Positions 45,546 through 54,108 of a DNA stretch of 64,000 bases are shown in pieces (the first letter of the stretch is position 1; every line of letters begins with the position of its first letter). The notes under the pieces were generated by a model. It was not told the origin of the DNA. It made no database searches and worked only from the letters and a program-made list of their open reading frames with translations. The stretch comes from Tumebacillus amylolyticus (GTDB lineage: Bacteria > Bacillota > Bacilli > Tumebacillales > Tumebacillaceae), in assembly GCF_016722965.1 (NCBI RefSeq), contig NZ_JAEQNB010000009.1, positions 47,047 through 111,046 on the forward strand, written 5' to 3'. The position numbers and the translations under genes are program-made.

Positions 45546-47048
45546 ATGGTTCAGACGCTTGGGAAGCGACTGCCCTCTATGATCTTGCTCATCTTGGTCG
45601 CCGTCCTGATCGGCTATTACTCCGTCTCCGCCAGCGAGAAGCTGACCGACGGAGAGAACGGCATCTGGCGGGTCATCACCCTCGTTTCGATTTTCAATTC
45701 GTTTCTGCTGTGCGTGTACATTCGCGCCCGCTTTCGGCAGACGCAGGACATGTTCGATTTCGGCATTTTGTTCGCCGCGTTTTTTCTCAGTTACAACCCG
45801 GTGTTGCTGATCAGCAACGCCTCGCACTTTATCGATTTTGGATTTTTGGACAACGCCTATCCGATCCAGTTCAGCACCGCCACCTATCTCAAGGCGTGCA
45901 ACTGCGGGATGCTCGGCGTCCTCGGCTTGGTGGCCGGACAAGCAATTTTTTCACCGAAAAAAGGGTCGGGCAAAGTCCTGAATCCGGAAGATGTGCAGAA
46001 GATCGTCGGCAACATGCGGCACTTCTGGTTCGGGCTGTCGCTGTTCCTGCTCGGGCTCGTCCTGCTGCTGCTCGACTTCCAGCGCATCGGCGGTTTGCTC
46101 TATGCGTTGAAACTCGACCGCGGGGTGCGCATCGAAATGCTCGCCCAAGCGCAAGGGGGCCTCGGGCTCCCGTATACCACGTTTGTTTTCGTCGGCATCG
46201 CAATGCTGGCGTTCTCGATTCGCAACGTGCCGCCGCTGCAGATTCGTCCGCTGTTGACGATGGGGGCGATCGGCATGTGGTCGCTGCTGATGATGATGCA
46301 AGGGGACCGGCGGATGATGACGTACTCGGTCATCATTTTTTCCACGGTGTACTTTGCGGGGCGGCGGATCAACATGATGCGGGTGTCGGTGATTCTCGCG
46401 CCGGTGTATATTTTCTTCCAGATCTTCAACCAGATTCGCTTCTTCATCCCGTTTCTGTTCGACGGGACGTTTACGTTCGGCGATATGATGGACTATCTCA
46501 ACCGCAACTTTGACGTGGAGTGGTTCTCGCCGGCCGGCGGGGAAGCGTCCGGGCCGTATTTTACCTTGTTGTACAACTTGGAACATCCGGGGGGCTGGCA
46601 GTACGGGTTGACGTACTTGCTGGCGGTCCCGATGATCTTGCCGCGGATGCTCTATATAGGAGAGAAGCCGCTGACCGTCGCGCAATCGTTTGCGAAACAG
46701 ATTCAGTATTTGTATTACTCCGACCGCAATTCGGCGATTGGATGGGGATATTCGCCGTTGTCGGAAGCGTACGTCAACTTGGGTTATGCGGGGGTGTTCC
46801 TCGTGTTCATGGGTCTGGCGTATGCGTTTATCCGCTTGGCGAGGGCGAAGGGCGGTTCGAGCAACGGGATGTTGCTCAGTGCCGTTCTGACGCCGGAAGC
46901 GATGAACATGAACCGCATCAACGCGGCGGCTTTCGTGCAGGAGGTCGCGTTCATCATCGGTCTGCTGGTCTTCACGATTCTGGGCATTCAGTATCTGGAG
47001 AAAAAAGAGCAGAAACGGGTGGGCGACCCTAAGGAGGAACCTTCATGA
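45546..47048 (+). CDS. Wzy-type O-antigen/exopolysaccharide polymerase
   Basis: A 500-residue membrane protein with about 11-12 helices and a large outer loop around residues 290-370 (FDVEWFSPAGGEASGPYFTLL), the usual layout of Wzy polymerases. Sequence is poorly conserved in this class, so the call rests on topology and context between the flippase and glycosyltransferases. GAAAGGGGGAG lies just before the ATG. Its end overlaps the next gene by 4 bases. Confidence 0.8.
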   Translation: MVQTLGKRLPSMILLILVAVLIGYYSVSASEKLTDGENGIWRVITLVSIFNSFLLCVYIRARFRQTQDMFDFGILFAAFFLSYNPVLLISNASHFIDFGFLDNAYPIQFSTATYLKACNCGMLGVLGLVAGQAIFSPKKGSGKVLNPEDVQKIVGNMRHFWFGLSLFLLGLVLLLLDFQRIGGLLYALKLDRGVRIEMLAQAQGGLGLPYTTFVFVGIAMLAFSIRNVPPLQIRPLLTMGAIGMWSLLMMMQGDRRMMTYSVIIFSTVYFAGRRINMMRVSVILAPVYIFFQIFNQIRFFIPFLFDGTFTFGDMMDYLNRNFDVEWFSPAGGEASGPYFTLLYNLEHPGGWQYGLTYLLAVPMILPRMLYIGEKPLTVAQSFAKQIQYLYYSDRNSAIGWGYSPLSEAYVNLGYAGVFLVFMGLAYAFIRLARAKGGSSNGMLLSAVLTPEAMNMNRINAAAFVQEVAFIIGLLVFTILGIQYLEKKEQKRVGDPKEEPS

Positions 47049-48184
47049 GAAAAATCCTGTTCGTCATCACCGGCTTGCACGTCGGCGGTGCCGAGATGAT
47101 GCTGTGGAAACTGTGTGACCGCATCGACCGTACGAAGTTTCAACCGGTCGTGCTCTCGCTGATGGGCGACGGACCGATCGGCGAACGACTTCGCAAAAGC
47201 GGCGTCGAAGTTCACACGATCAACATGAGTCCGGGCCGCCCGACGCCGGGCGCTCTGGCCCGCCTCGTGCGCAAAGTCCGCGAGATTCAGCCTCACCTCT
47301 TGCAAGGCTGGATGTATCACGGCAACCTCGCGGCGCAGCTGGCAGGCGTTTTTTTGAAAGGCAAGGTTCCGGTGCTGTGGAACATCCGCCATTGTGTCTA
47401 CTCGCTCAAGTATGAGAAAAGATCGACTGCCCTGCTGATCGCAGGCAGTCGCTGGTTCTCCAAGAAGCCGCGCGCGATCATCTACAACACGCGCACGGGA
47501 GCGGGTCAGCACGAAGGGCTTGGCTACAGCTCGAAACATACCCACGTGTTGCCCAACGGTTTTGATCTTGACCTGTTCGCGCCGTCTCCCGATGCGTACC
47601 AAACGGTTCGGGCGGAACTCGGCGTTCCCGAAGATGCGTTTCTGATCGGGCTGATCGGACGCTATGATCCGATGAAAGACCATCGGACGTTTCTGGAAGC
47701 GGCGCACCACTTCGTACAGGCGAATCCGCACGTGCATTTCGTCTGCGCGGGTCGCGGGGTGACGATGGAGAATCCGGACTTTGCCGGATGGGTGCAAGAG
47801 TTCGGCTTGCAAGATCATGTGCATCTGCTGGGCGAGCGCAATGACACGCCGAGATTGATGTCTGCGTTCGATATCTTGACCTCGTCTTCGTACAGCGAGG
47901 GTTTCTCGAACGTGATCGGCGAGGCGATGGCTTGCGGCACGCCTTGTGTCGTGACCGATGTGGGAGACTCGGCGTGGATCGTCGGCAAGCACGGACTCGT
48001 CGTACCGCCGCGCGACCCGGCGTCGCTGGCGGTCGCGTGGCAGTCTGTGCTCAATATGAATCCGGCGAAGTTGCAAGAGATGGGTCGTTTGTCTCGGCAA
48101 CGCGTGCAGGACAATTTTTCGCTGGAATTCATCGTCAATCGCTATGAGAACCTCTACGGCGATGTTCTGAAGGGAGCTCTGTAA
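47045..48184 (+). CDS. GT4-family glycosyltransferase
   Basis: A 379-residue GT-B enzyme. The N-terminus FVITGLHVGGAEMMLWKL and the C-terminal E-x7-E motif in SEGFSNVIGEAMACGTPCV define the family; LIGRYDPMKDHRTFLEAA is the usual start of the donor-binding lobe. It starts at an ATGA overlap with the polymerase gene and leads into the epimerase gene after 3 bases. Donor sugar unknown. Confidence 0.92.
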   Translation: MRKILFVITGLHVGGAEMMLWKLCDRIDRTKFQPVVLSLMGDGPIGERLRKSGVEVHTINMSPGRPTPGALARLVRKVREIQPHLLQGWMYHGNLAAQLAGVFLKGKVPVLWNIRHCVYSLKYEKRSTALLIAGSRWFSKKPRAIIYNTRTGAGQHEGLGYSSKHTHVLPNGFDLDLFAPSPDAYQTVRAELGVPEDAFLIGLIGRYDPMKDHRTFLEAAHHFVQANPHVHFVCAGRGVTMENPDFAGWVQEFGLQDHVHLLGERNDTPRLMSAFDILTSSSYSEGFSNVIGEAMACGTPCVVTDVGDSAWIVGKHGLVVPPRDPASLAVAWQSVLNMNPAKLQEMGRLSRQRVQDNFSLEFIVNRYENLYGDVLKGAL

Positions 48185-48187
48185 CTC

Positions 48188-49201
48188 ATGATGAAAAAAG
48201 TGCTGGTCACCGGCGCGGCCGGTTTTATCGGCTTTCATGTCTCGCAACGCCTGTTGGAAGCGGGTGTCACCGTCGTCGGCCTCGACGAGGTCAACGACTA
48301 CTACGACCCGACGTTAAAAGAAGCCCGCCTCGCGCAACTGACGCCGCACGAGAACTTCACGCACTGCAAAATTTCGCTGCAAGACACGGCGGCGATGGAT
48401 GCGATGTTCGCCGAGCATGAGTTCCACACGGTGATCCATCTCGCGGCACAAGCGGGCGTGCGCTACTCCTTGACCAACCCCCGCGCGTACATCGATTCGA
48501 ACATTGTCGGGTTTCTCAACATTTTGGAAGGCTGCCGTCACGGCGGGGTGAAGCATCTGCTCTACGCATCGTCCTCGTCGGTGTACGGAGCCAACACCGA
48601 CATGCCGTTCTCCGTTCACCGGGGCGTCAACCATCCGCTGAGTTTGTACGCGGCGTCCAAGAAATCCAACGAGATGATGGCCCATACCTACAGCCATCTG
48701 TTCGGATTGCCGACGACGGGGTTGCGATTTTTCACCGTGTACGGTCCTTGGGGGCGGCCGGATATGGCGTTGTTCTTGTTCACCAAAGCGATTCTCGAAG
48801 GCAAGCCGATTCAACTGTTCAACAACGGCGATATGCAACGCGACTTCACGTACGTGGACGATATCGTCGAAGGAATCGTGCGTCTCGCGGAGAAACCGGC
48901 CGTGCCCGACCCGACGTGGGACGGCAACAACCCGGACCCGGGGACGAGTTACGCACCGTACCGTCTGTACAACATTGGCTCCCACAACCCGGTCAAACTG
49001 GGCGAGTACGTTTCGACGCTGGAGGATGCACTGGGGATCAAAGCGATCAAAGAATACCTGCCGATGCAACCGGGCGATGTCCCGGCGACGTTTGCAGACG
49101 TGGACGATCTCTGGCGCGATGTTGATTTCAAACCGTCAACGAGCTTGAAGACGGGCATTGGCAATTTCGTGGCGTGGTACAGAAACTATTATGGGGTGTA
49201 G
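48188..49201 (+). CDS. UDP-glucuronate 4-epimerase-like protein (GAE/LspL type)
   Basis: A 337-residue extended short-chain dehydrogenase. The NAD loop is [54 protein letters not shown] and the catalytic Tyr/Lys in [14 protein letters not shown] plus [16 protein letters not shown] are the hallmark of UDP-glucuronate 4-epimerases, which give UDP-galacturonate. It precedes a UDP-sugar dehydrogenase, so a galacturonic-type acid is probably part of the repeat. The start may be ATG 48188 or 48191. Confidence 0.88.
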   Translation: MMKKVLVTGAAGFIGFHVSQRLLEAGVTVVGLDEVNDYYDPTLKEARLAQLTPHENFTHCKISLQDTAAMDAMFAEHEFHTVIHLAAQAGVRYSLTNPRAYIDSNIVGFLNILEGCRHGGVKHLLYASSSSVYGANTDMPFSVHRGVNHPLSLYAASKKSNEMMAHTYSHLFGLPTTGLRFFTVYGPWGRPDMALFLFTKAILEGKPIQLFNNGDMQRDFTYVDDIVEGIVRLAEKPAVPDPTWDGNNPDPGTSYAPYRLYNIGSHNPVKLGEYVSTLEDALGIKAIKEYLPMQPGDVPATFADVDDLWRDVDFKPSTSLKTGIGNFVAWYRNYYGV

Positions 49202-49204
49202 ACA

Positions 49205-50491
49205 GTGACAGAGAAAAAAGTAGGGGTCGTAGGGTTAGGGTACGTAGGACTGCCGGTTGCACTTGCTTTTGGGGAAAAATGGCCGACGATCGGCTTTGAC
49301 ATCAACGAGCGTCGGGTGAACGCACTGCAGAACGCCGTCGACGAAACGGGCGAACTGAGTGCCGAGGAGTTGCGTCAATCGGCGCTTTTGGAATACACCA
49401 CCGACGGAGCGCGACTCGGCGAGTGCCACTTCATCATCGTGGCGGTGCCGACTCCGATTGACGACGCGAAGAAACCGGACTTGACCGCACTTCGCAAGTC
49501 GTCGGAAACGGTCGGCCAAAACATGGCGAAAGGCACGGTCATCGTGTACGAATCGACCGTGTATCCGGGCGCGACGGAGGAATACTGCGTGCCGGTTCTG
49601 GAGCGAACGTCGGGACTGCGCTGCGGCGTCGACTTTTTCGTCGGGTATTCGCCGGAGCGCATCAATCCGGGCGACCACGAGCACACGTTCAAGAACATCG
49701 TGAAAGTCGTCTCCGGTCAAGATGAGAACACGCTGAACCTCGTCGCCGACATGTACGGAAGCGTCGTGGACGCCGGAGTTTTTCGTGCAGGTTCGATCAA
49801 AGTCGCCGAAGCGGCGAAAGTCATCGAGAACACCCAGCGCGACTTGAACATCGCCCTGATGAACGAGTTGGCGATGATCTTCGACCGCATGGGCATCGAC
49901 ACAAAAGACGTGCTGGAAGCGGCGGGCACGAAATGGAACTTCCTGCCCTTCACACCGGGTTTGGTCGGCGGGCACTGCATCGGGGTTGATCCGTACTATC
50001 TCACGCACAAAGCGGAGAGCATCGGCTACCACCCGCAAGTCATCCTCGCGGGCCGTCGGATCAATGACAACATGGGCCATTTTATCGCGACTTCGCTCGT
50101 CAAGCAGATGGCGTTGCAAGGCATGACGCTGCAAAACGCCAACGTCACGGTGCTCGGCCTGACGTTCAAAGAGAACGTCACCGACCTGCGCAACTCCAAA
50201 GTCGTCGACATCATCGACGAACTGCAAGAGTTCGGCGTCAACGTCACCGTCCATGATCCGCTGGGCGACCCGTCGATTGCCGAGCATGAGTACGGCGTGA
50301 AACTCACGGCGCTTCAAGACCTCCCGCCCGCAGACGCGATCGTCTACGCGGTGCCGCATGCGTTTTACCGCGAACTGGGCTGGAACGGACTCTCGGGTCT
50401 GCTCAAGAACGGTCGCGGAATTCTCGTGGACATCAAGCATCAACTTCCTCCGCAGGACTGCCCGACCGGCGTCACGCTGTGGAGACTGTAG
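49205..50491 (+). CDS. UDP-N-acetylhexosamine/UDP-glucose 6-dehydrogenase (TviB/WbpO-like)
   Basis: A 428-residue NAD-dependent dehydrogenase oxidising the C6 of a nucleotide sugar to a uronate. The N-terminal Rossmann loop is VGVVGLGYVGLPVALAFG, the substrate region has GYSPERINPGD, and the catalytic Cys lies in GGHCIGVDPYYLTHKAE. The GGHCIGVDPYYL form and ENTQRDLNIALMNELAMIF are closer to the UDP-GlcNAc/GalNAc dehydrogenases (TviB, WbpO) than to UDP-glucose dehydrogenase (Ugd). Start GTG 49205 lies 3 bases after the epimerase stop. Confidence 0.9.
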   Translation: MTEKKVGVVGLGYVGLPVALAFGEKWPTIGFDINERRVNALQNAVDETGELSAEELRQSALLEYTTDGARLGECHFIIVAVPTPIDDAKKPDLTALRKSSETVGQNMAKGTVIVYESTVYPGATEEYCVPVLERTSGLRCGVDFFVGYSPERINPGDHEHTFKNIVKVVSGQDENTLNLVADMYGSVVDAGVFRAGSIKVAEAAKVIENTQRDLNIALMNELAMIFDRMGIDTKDVLEAAGTKWNFLPFTPGLVGGHCIGVDPYYLTHKAESIGYHPQVILAGRRINDNMGHFIATSLVKQMALQGMTLQNANVTVLGLTFKENVTDLRNSKVVDIIDELQEFGVNVTVHDPLGDPSIAEHEYGVKLTALQDLPPADAIVYAVPHAFYRELGWNGLSGLLKNGRGILVDIKHQLPPQDCPTGVTLWRL

Positions 50492-50508
50492 AGAGCGAGG
50501 GAGTTCAG

Positions 50509-51690
50509 ATGACCCGTAAAGCCGCGTTCGTCGCGTCTGTCTACAGACACTTTGATTTGTTCCACGTGCCCGTCATGGAGATGTTGCAGCGCGAAGGCTA
50601 CGAAGTTCACGCCTTTGCCGAGGACGACTATGCCAAAGTACGCCTCCAAGAGCGCGGCATCATCTGCCACGACATCCCGATTGCCCGCTCTCCGTTGAAG
50701 TGGTCGAACATCAGCGCCGCTCGGCTTTTGATCTCGCACTTCAAACGAGAGCAGTTCCAACTTCTCCACGTCCACACGCCGGTTGCGTCGATTCTGGGGA
50801 GAATCGCCGGCCGCGTGGCAAACGTGCCGGCCGTGTTGTATACGGCGCACGGATTTCACTTTTACAAGGGAGCACCTCTGCCGTTTTGGATGCTCTACTA
50901 TCCGGTGGAGCGCGTGATGTCGTCGTGGACTGATGCGTTGATTACGATCAACCGCGAAGACTTCGACCGCGCGTCGAATGAATTCTCGGCCGACGAAGTT
51001 CTCTACGTACCGGGTGTCGGCGTGGACATCGAACGCTTCGCCCCGGAGAACACAAGCGTTGCGAAAGCCCGCATCCGTGCCGAGTTGAACATCGCCGAGG
51101 ACGAGCACCTCGTCGTCTGCGTGGCCGAACTCAACGACAACAAAAACCAGATGCAACTGATCGAAGCACTGCCGCACCTGCCGTCTCACCTCAAAGTCCG
51201 CTGTCTGCTGGTCGGCGTGGGCGAGCACGACGTCCTTTTGAAAAAAAGAGCCGAGGAGCTCGGTGTCGCGGATTCTCTTCACCTGCTGGGATACCGGTTG
51301 GATGTGCCGGATTTGATTGCGGCGTCCGATGTCTGCACGTTGCTTTCGAAGCGCGAAGGGTTGCCCCGCTTTTTATTAGAAGCGATGGCGACGGGGCGTC
51401 CGATTCTCGCGACGAACATTCGCGGGAGCCGCGATCTCGTGCAGGACGGAGAGACGGGGTATCTGGTGCCGGTGGGAGATTCGTTGGCGACGGCGAACGC
51501 GTTGGAGAGGTTGCTCGCCGATGAGGAATTGCGGGGCGAGATGGGCCGTACGATTCGCGAGCGGGTCGCACCGTATCGAACGGAGAACGTCGTGCGGGAG
51601 TTGCAAGGCATCTACGCCGACGTGTTGCGCAAAAAGCAGAGCCACACCCAAGGGGAAGCAGCAGTGGGGAGAGGGGGACTTTCTTCATGA
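50509..51690 (+). CDS. GT4-family glycosyltransferase
   Basis: A 393-residue GT-B enzyme of the EpsD/PglA-like group. KAAFVASVYRHFDLFHVPV begins the acceptor lobe, HVHTPVASILGRIAGR and VLYTAHGFHFYKGAPL are typical of this group, and the E-x7-E motif is in KREGLPRFLLEAMATGRP. Relatives act early, adding a sugar to undecaprenyl-bound bacillosamine, which fits its place directly before the phosphoglycosyl transferase. ATG 50509 is behind GAGGGAG; the longer frame from 50479 overlaps the upstream gene. Confidence 0.92.
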   Translation: MTRKAAFVASVYRHFDLFHVPVMEMLQREGYEVHAFAEDDYAKVRLQERGIICHDIPIARSPLKWSNISAARLLISHFKREQFQLLHVHTPVASILGRIAGRVANVPAVLYTAHGFHFYKGAPLPFWMLYYPVERVMSSWTDALITINREDFDRASNEFSADEVLYVPGVGVDIERFAPENTSVAKARIRAELNIAEDEHLVVCVAELNDNKNQMQLIEALPHLPSHLKVRCLLVGVGEHDVLLKKRAEELGVADSLHLLGYRLDVPDLIAASDVCTLLSKREGLPRFLLEAMATGRPILATNIRGSRDLVQDGETGYLVPVGDSLATANALERLLADEELRGEMGRTIRERVAPYRTENVVRELQGIYADVLRKKQSHTQGEAAVGRGGLSS

Positions 51691-52310
51691 AGCGATTGTT
51701 TGATGTTTCGGTTGCACTTGCACTTTTACTTGTGTTCTTGCCTTTGATCTTGGTCTTGTTTGTACTGGTACGCGTGTTTTTGGGGAGCCCGGTACTTTTC
51801 ACACAGGCGCGTCCGGGCTTGCACGGCAAAATTTTTAACGTGATGAAGTTTCGGACGATGACCGACAAGCGCGATGAGCAAGGCTACTTGTTGCCCGATG
51901 ATGTCCGGTTGACTCCGTTTGGCAAATGGCTTCGCAATTGGAGCTTGGATGAACTCCCGCAGTTGTTCAACGTGCTCAGAGGCGACATTTCCTTGGTCGG
52001 CCCGCGACCGTTGCTGCCGGAATACTTGGAACTCTACACCCCGGAGCAAGCCCGCCGACACGACGTGCGTCCCGGCATCACGGGATGGGCGCAGGTGAAC
52101 GGGCGCAACAACATCTCTTGGGAAGACAAGTTCTCGCTCGATGTTTGGTATGTGGACAACCGCTCGTTTTGGTTGGACATGAAGATTCTCTACATGACGG
52201 TCTTGCGCGTGGTTCGTCCCGTTGACATCAACCAAGACGGTCAAGCGACGGTTACGCGATTCACAGGCTCAACTGCGCCGACGGGTCGCCAGCATTCGAA
52301 GGGGCTGTAA
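51687..52310 (+). CDS. pglC: Initiating phosphoglycosyl transferase (PglC/EpsL-like)
   Basis: A 207-residue monotopic enzyme that moves a phospho-sugar from UDP to undecaprenyl phosphate. It has one N-terminal hydrophobic re-entrant helix (SVALALLLVFLPLILVLF) and the family core: FRTMTDKRDEQG, the catalytic Asp-Glu pair in WSLDELPQLFNVLRGD, SLVGPRPLLPEYLELY and RPGITGWAQVNGRN. The small size is that of PglC rather than of polytopic WbaP. With PglD/E/F-like genes downstream, the expected substrate is UDP-diacetylbacillosamine. It starts at an overlap with the preceding glycosyltransferase gene. Confidence 0.93.
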   Translation: MKRLFDVSVALALLLVFLPLILVLFVLVRVFLGSPVLFTQARPGLHGKIFNVMKFRTMTDKRDEQGYLLPDDVRLTPFGKWLRNWSLDELPQLFNVLRGDISLVGPRPLLPEYLELYTPEQARRHDVRPGITGWAQVNGRNNISWEDKFSLDVWYVDNRSFWLDMKILYMTVLRVVRPVDINQDGQATVTRFTGSTAPTGRQHSKGL

Positions 52311-52312
52311 GC

Positions 52313-52945
52313 ATGGCGAATGTGATTCTGATCGGCATGGGCGGTCACAGCAAAGTGGTCGCCGACATCGCGCGACGGTGCGGGCATCGCGTCGTGGGAT
52401 TTCTCGACGACCGCGAGCCTGCGGTGCCGAATCCGCTCTATCTGGGGCGGGTCGGACAGGCTGCCGAGTTTTGTCAAGGTGAAGATCGTCAACTGGTCAT
52501 CGCGATCGGCGTGAACGAAGTGCGCCGCAAACTTGCAGAGTCGTTGGAACAGCAGGGGGGAATTCAATTCGCGACCCTGATCGATCCAAGCGTCATCCTC
52601 GGGTCGCACGTGGAGATTGGAGTCGGCACGGTCATCATGCCGGGCGCCATTCTCAACGCCGATGCGAAGGTCGGACGACATGCGATCGTCAACACGGCGG
52701 CGACGGTCGATCATGACTGCCGAATCGGCGACTATGCGCATCTGTCGCCGGGCGTCCATCTGGCGGGCACCGTGACGGTGGGCGAGGGCACGCACTTTGG
52801 AACGGGAGCTCTCGCGATTCCTGGCGTTCGCGTCGGATCGTGGGTGACGATCGGGGCCGGTGCGACGGTGATCGGCGAGATTCCGGATTCGACGACAGCG
52901 GTCGGGGTGCCGGCTGTGGTCAAGAAAGTCAAAAACAACATCTGA
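52313..52945 (+). CDS. pglD: Sugar O/N-acyltransferase, PglD/EpsM-like
   Basis: A 210-residue acetyltransferase with an N-terminal Rossmann-like nucleotide-sugar domain (VILIGMGGHSKVVADIARRCG) and a C-terminal left-handed beta helix of hexapeptide repeats (IGVGTVIMPGAILNADAKVG through VTIGAGATVIGEIP). The catalytic His is expected in NTAATVDHDCRIGDYAHL. It should N-acetylate the 4-amino sugar made by the neighbouring aminotransferase. It begins 2 bases after pglC. Confidence 0.92.
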   Translation: MANVILIGMGGHSKVVADIARRCGHRVVGFLDDREPAVPNPLYLGRVGQAAEFCQGEDRQLVIAIGVNEVRRKLAESLEQQGGIQFATLIDPSVILGSHVEIGVGTVIMPGAILNADAKVGRHAIVNTAATVDHDCRIGDYAHLSPGVHLAGTVTVGEGTHFGTGALAIPGVRVGSWVTIGAGATVIGEIPDSTTAVGVPAVVKKVKNNI

Positions 52946-52960
52946 GGGTGGGGTACACAT

Positions 52961-54061
52961 ATGATTCCGTTGTCGGGACCTGATATTGGGGAACGTGAGA
53001 AAGAATTGGTGCTGGAAGTTTTGCAATCCGGTCACTTGGGCTTAGGTCCGAAAGCGGTCGAGTTCGAGCGCATGATGGCAGCGTACGCGGGGACGAAGTA
53101 CGCGATTTCCTGCAACAGCGGGACGAGCGGTCTGCACATGCTGGTTCGTGCGATGGGCATTTCGGACGGAGATGAAGTCATCACGACTCCGTTCTCCTTC
53201 GTTGCTTCGTCGAACTGCGTGTTGTTCGAGCGTGCGAAGCCCGTTTTTGTCGACATTGACGAAGCGACGTACAACATGGACGTCTCGCAGATTGAAGCGA
53301 AGATCACGGAACGCACCAAGGCGATTTTGCCGGTTCATGTATTTGGTCAACCGGCGAACATGACGGAAATTCGCCGCATCGCCGACAAGTACAATCTGCG
53401 GATCATCGAGGACTCTTGTGAAGCAATCGGGGCCAAGTGGAAGGGCAAGTCGGCCGGTTCTCTGGGCGACGCGGGTGTCTTCGCTTTTTATCCGAACAAG
53501 CAACTGACGACCGGCGAGGGCGGAATCGTCGTCACCGATGACGAGGAGTTGGCCAACCTTTGCTTCTCGTTGCGCAACCAAGGTCGCGGTGAAAACGGTC
53601 TTTGGCTGGATCATGTTCGTCTGGGCTACAACTACCGCATGGACGAATTGAGTGCCGCGCTCGGCGTGGCGCAAATGGAACGTGTGGATGAAATTCTGAG
53701 CCGCCGTGCCAAAGTCGCGGATCTCTACTTTGAGAAATTGCGCGAGGTGCCGGGCATCATCTTGCCGCAGTCGGTGGCGGACGCCGACGTGTCGTGGTTC
53801 GTGTATGTCATTCGTTTCGCGGAGCATCTCAACCGCGATGAGATCATGGTTTCGCTGTCCAAGGAAGGCATCGGGTGCCGTCCGTACTTCACGCCGATCC
53901 ACCTGCAACCGTTCTACAAGGAACAGTTCGGGTTCCAAGAAGGGGACTTCCCGGTAACGGAGCATGTCGCCAAAGGAACGCTTGCCATTCCGTTCTTCAC
54001 CAACATGACGGAAGCGCAAGTCGACGGCGTCGTGGAAGCGTTGAAGAGACACGTACTTTAA
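52961..54061 (+). CDS. pglE: PLP-dependent sugar aminotransferase, PglE/EpsN-like
   Basis: A 366-residue DegT/DnrJ/EryC1 family enzyme. The start IPLSGPDIGEREKELVLEVL, the NSGTSGLHMLVRAMGI loop, the PLP lysine in FAFYPNKQLTTGEGG and the GYNYRMDELSAALGVAQ segment are diagnostic. It should transfer an amino group from glutamate to the 4-keto sugar from the PglF-like enzyme. GAGGGTGGGG lies upstream of the ATG. Confidence 0.93.
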   Translation: MIPLSGPDIGEREKELVLEVLQSGHLGLGPKAVEFERMMAAYAGTKYAISCNSGTSGLHMLVRAMGISDGDEVITTPFSFVASSNCVLFERAKPVFVDIDEATYNMDVSQIEAKITERTKAILPVHVFGQPANMTEIRRIADKYNLRIIEDSCEAIGAKWKGKSAGSLGDAGVFAFYPNKQLTTGEGGIVVTDDEELANLCFSLRNQGRGENGLWLDHVRLGYNYRMDELSAALGVAQMERVDEILSRRAKVADLYFEKLREVPGIILPQSVADADVSWFVYVIRFAEHLNRDEIMVSLSKEGIGCRPYFTPIHLQPFYKEQFGFQEGDFPVTEHVAKGTLAIPFFTNMTEAQVDGVVEALKRHVL

Positions 54062-54108
54062 GTAGATAGATATCGAAAGTCCCGTGTAGGGTGGGGGGGA
54101 GTCCGGAC

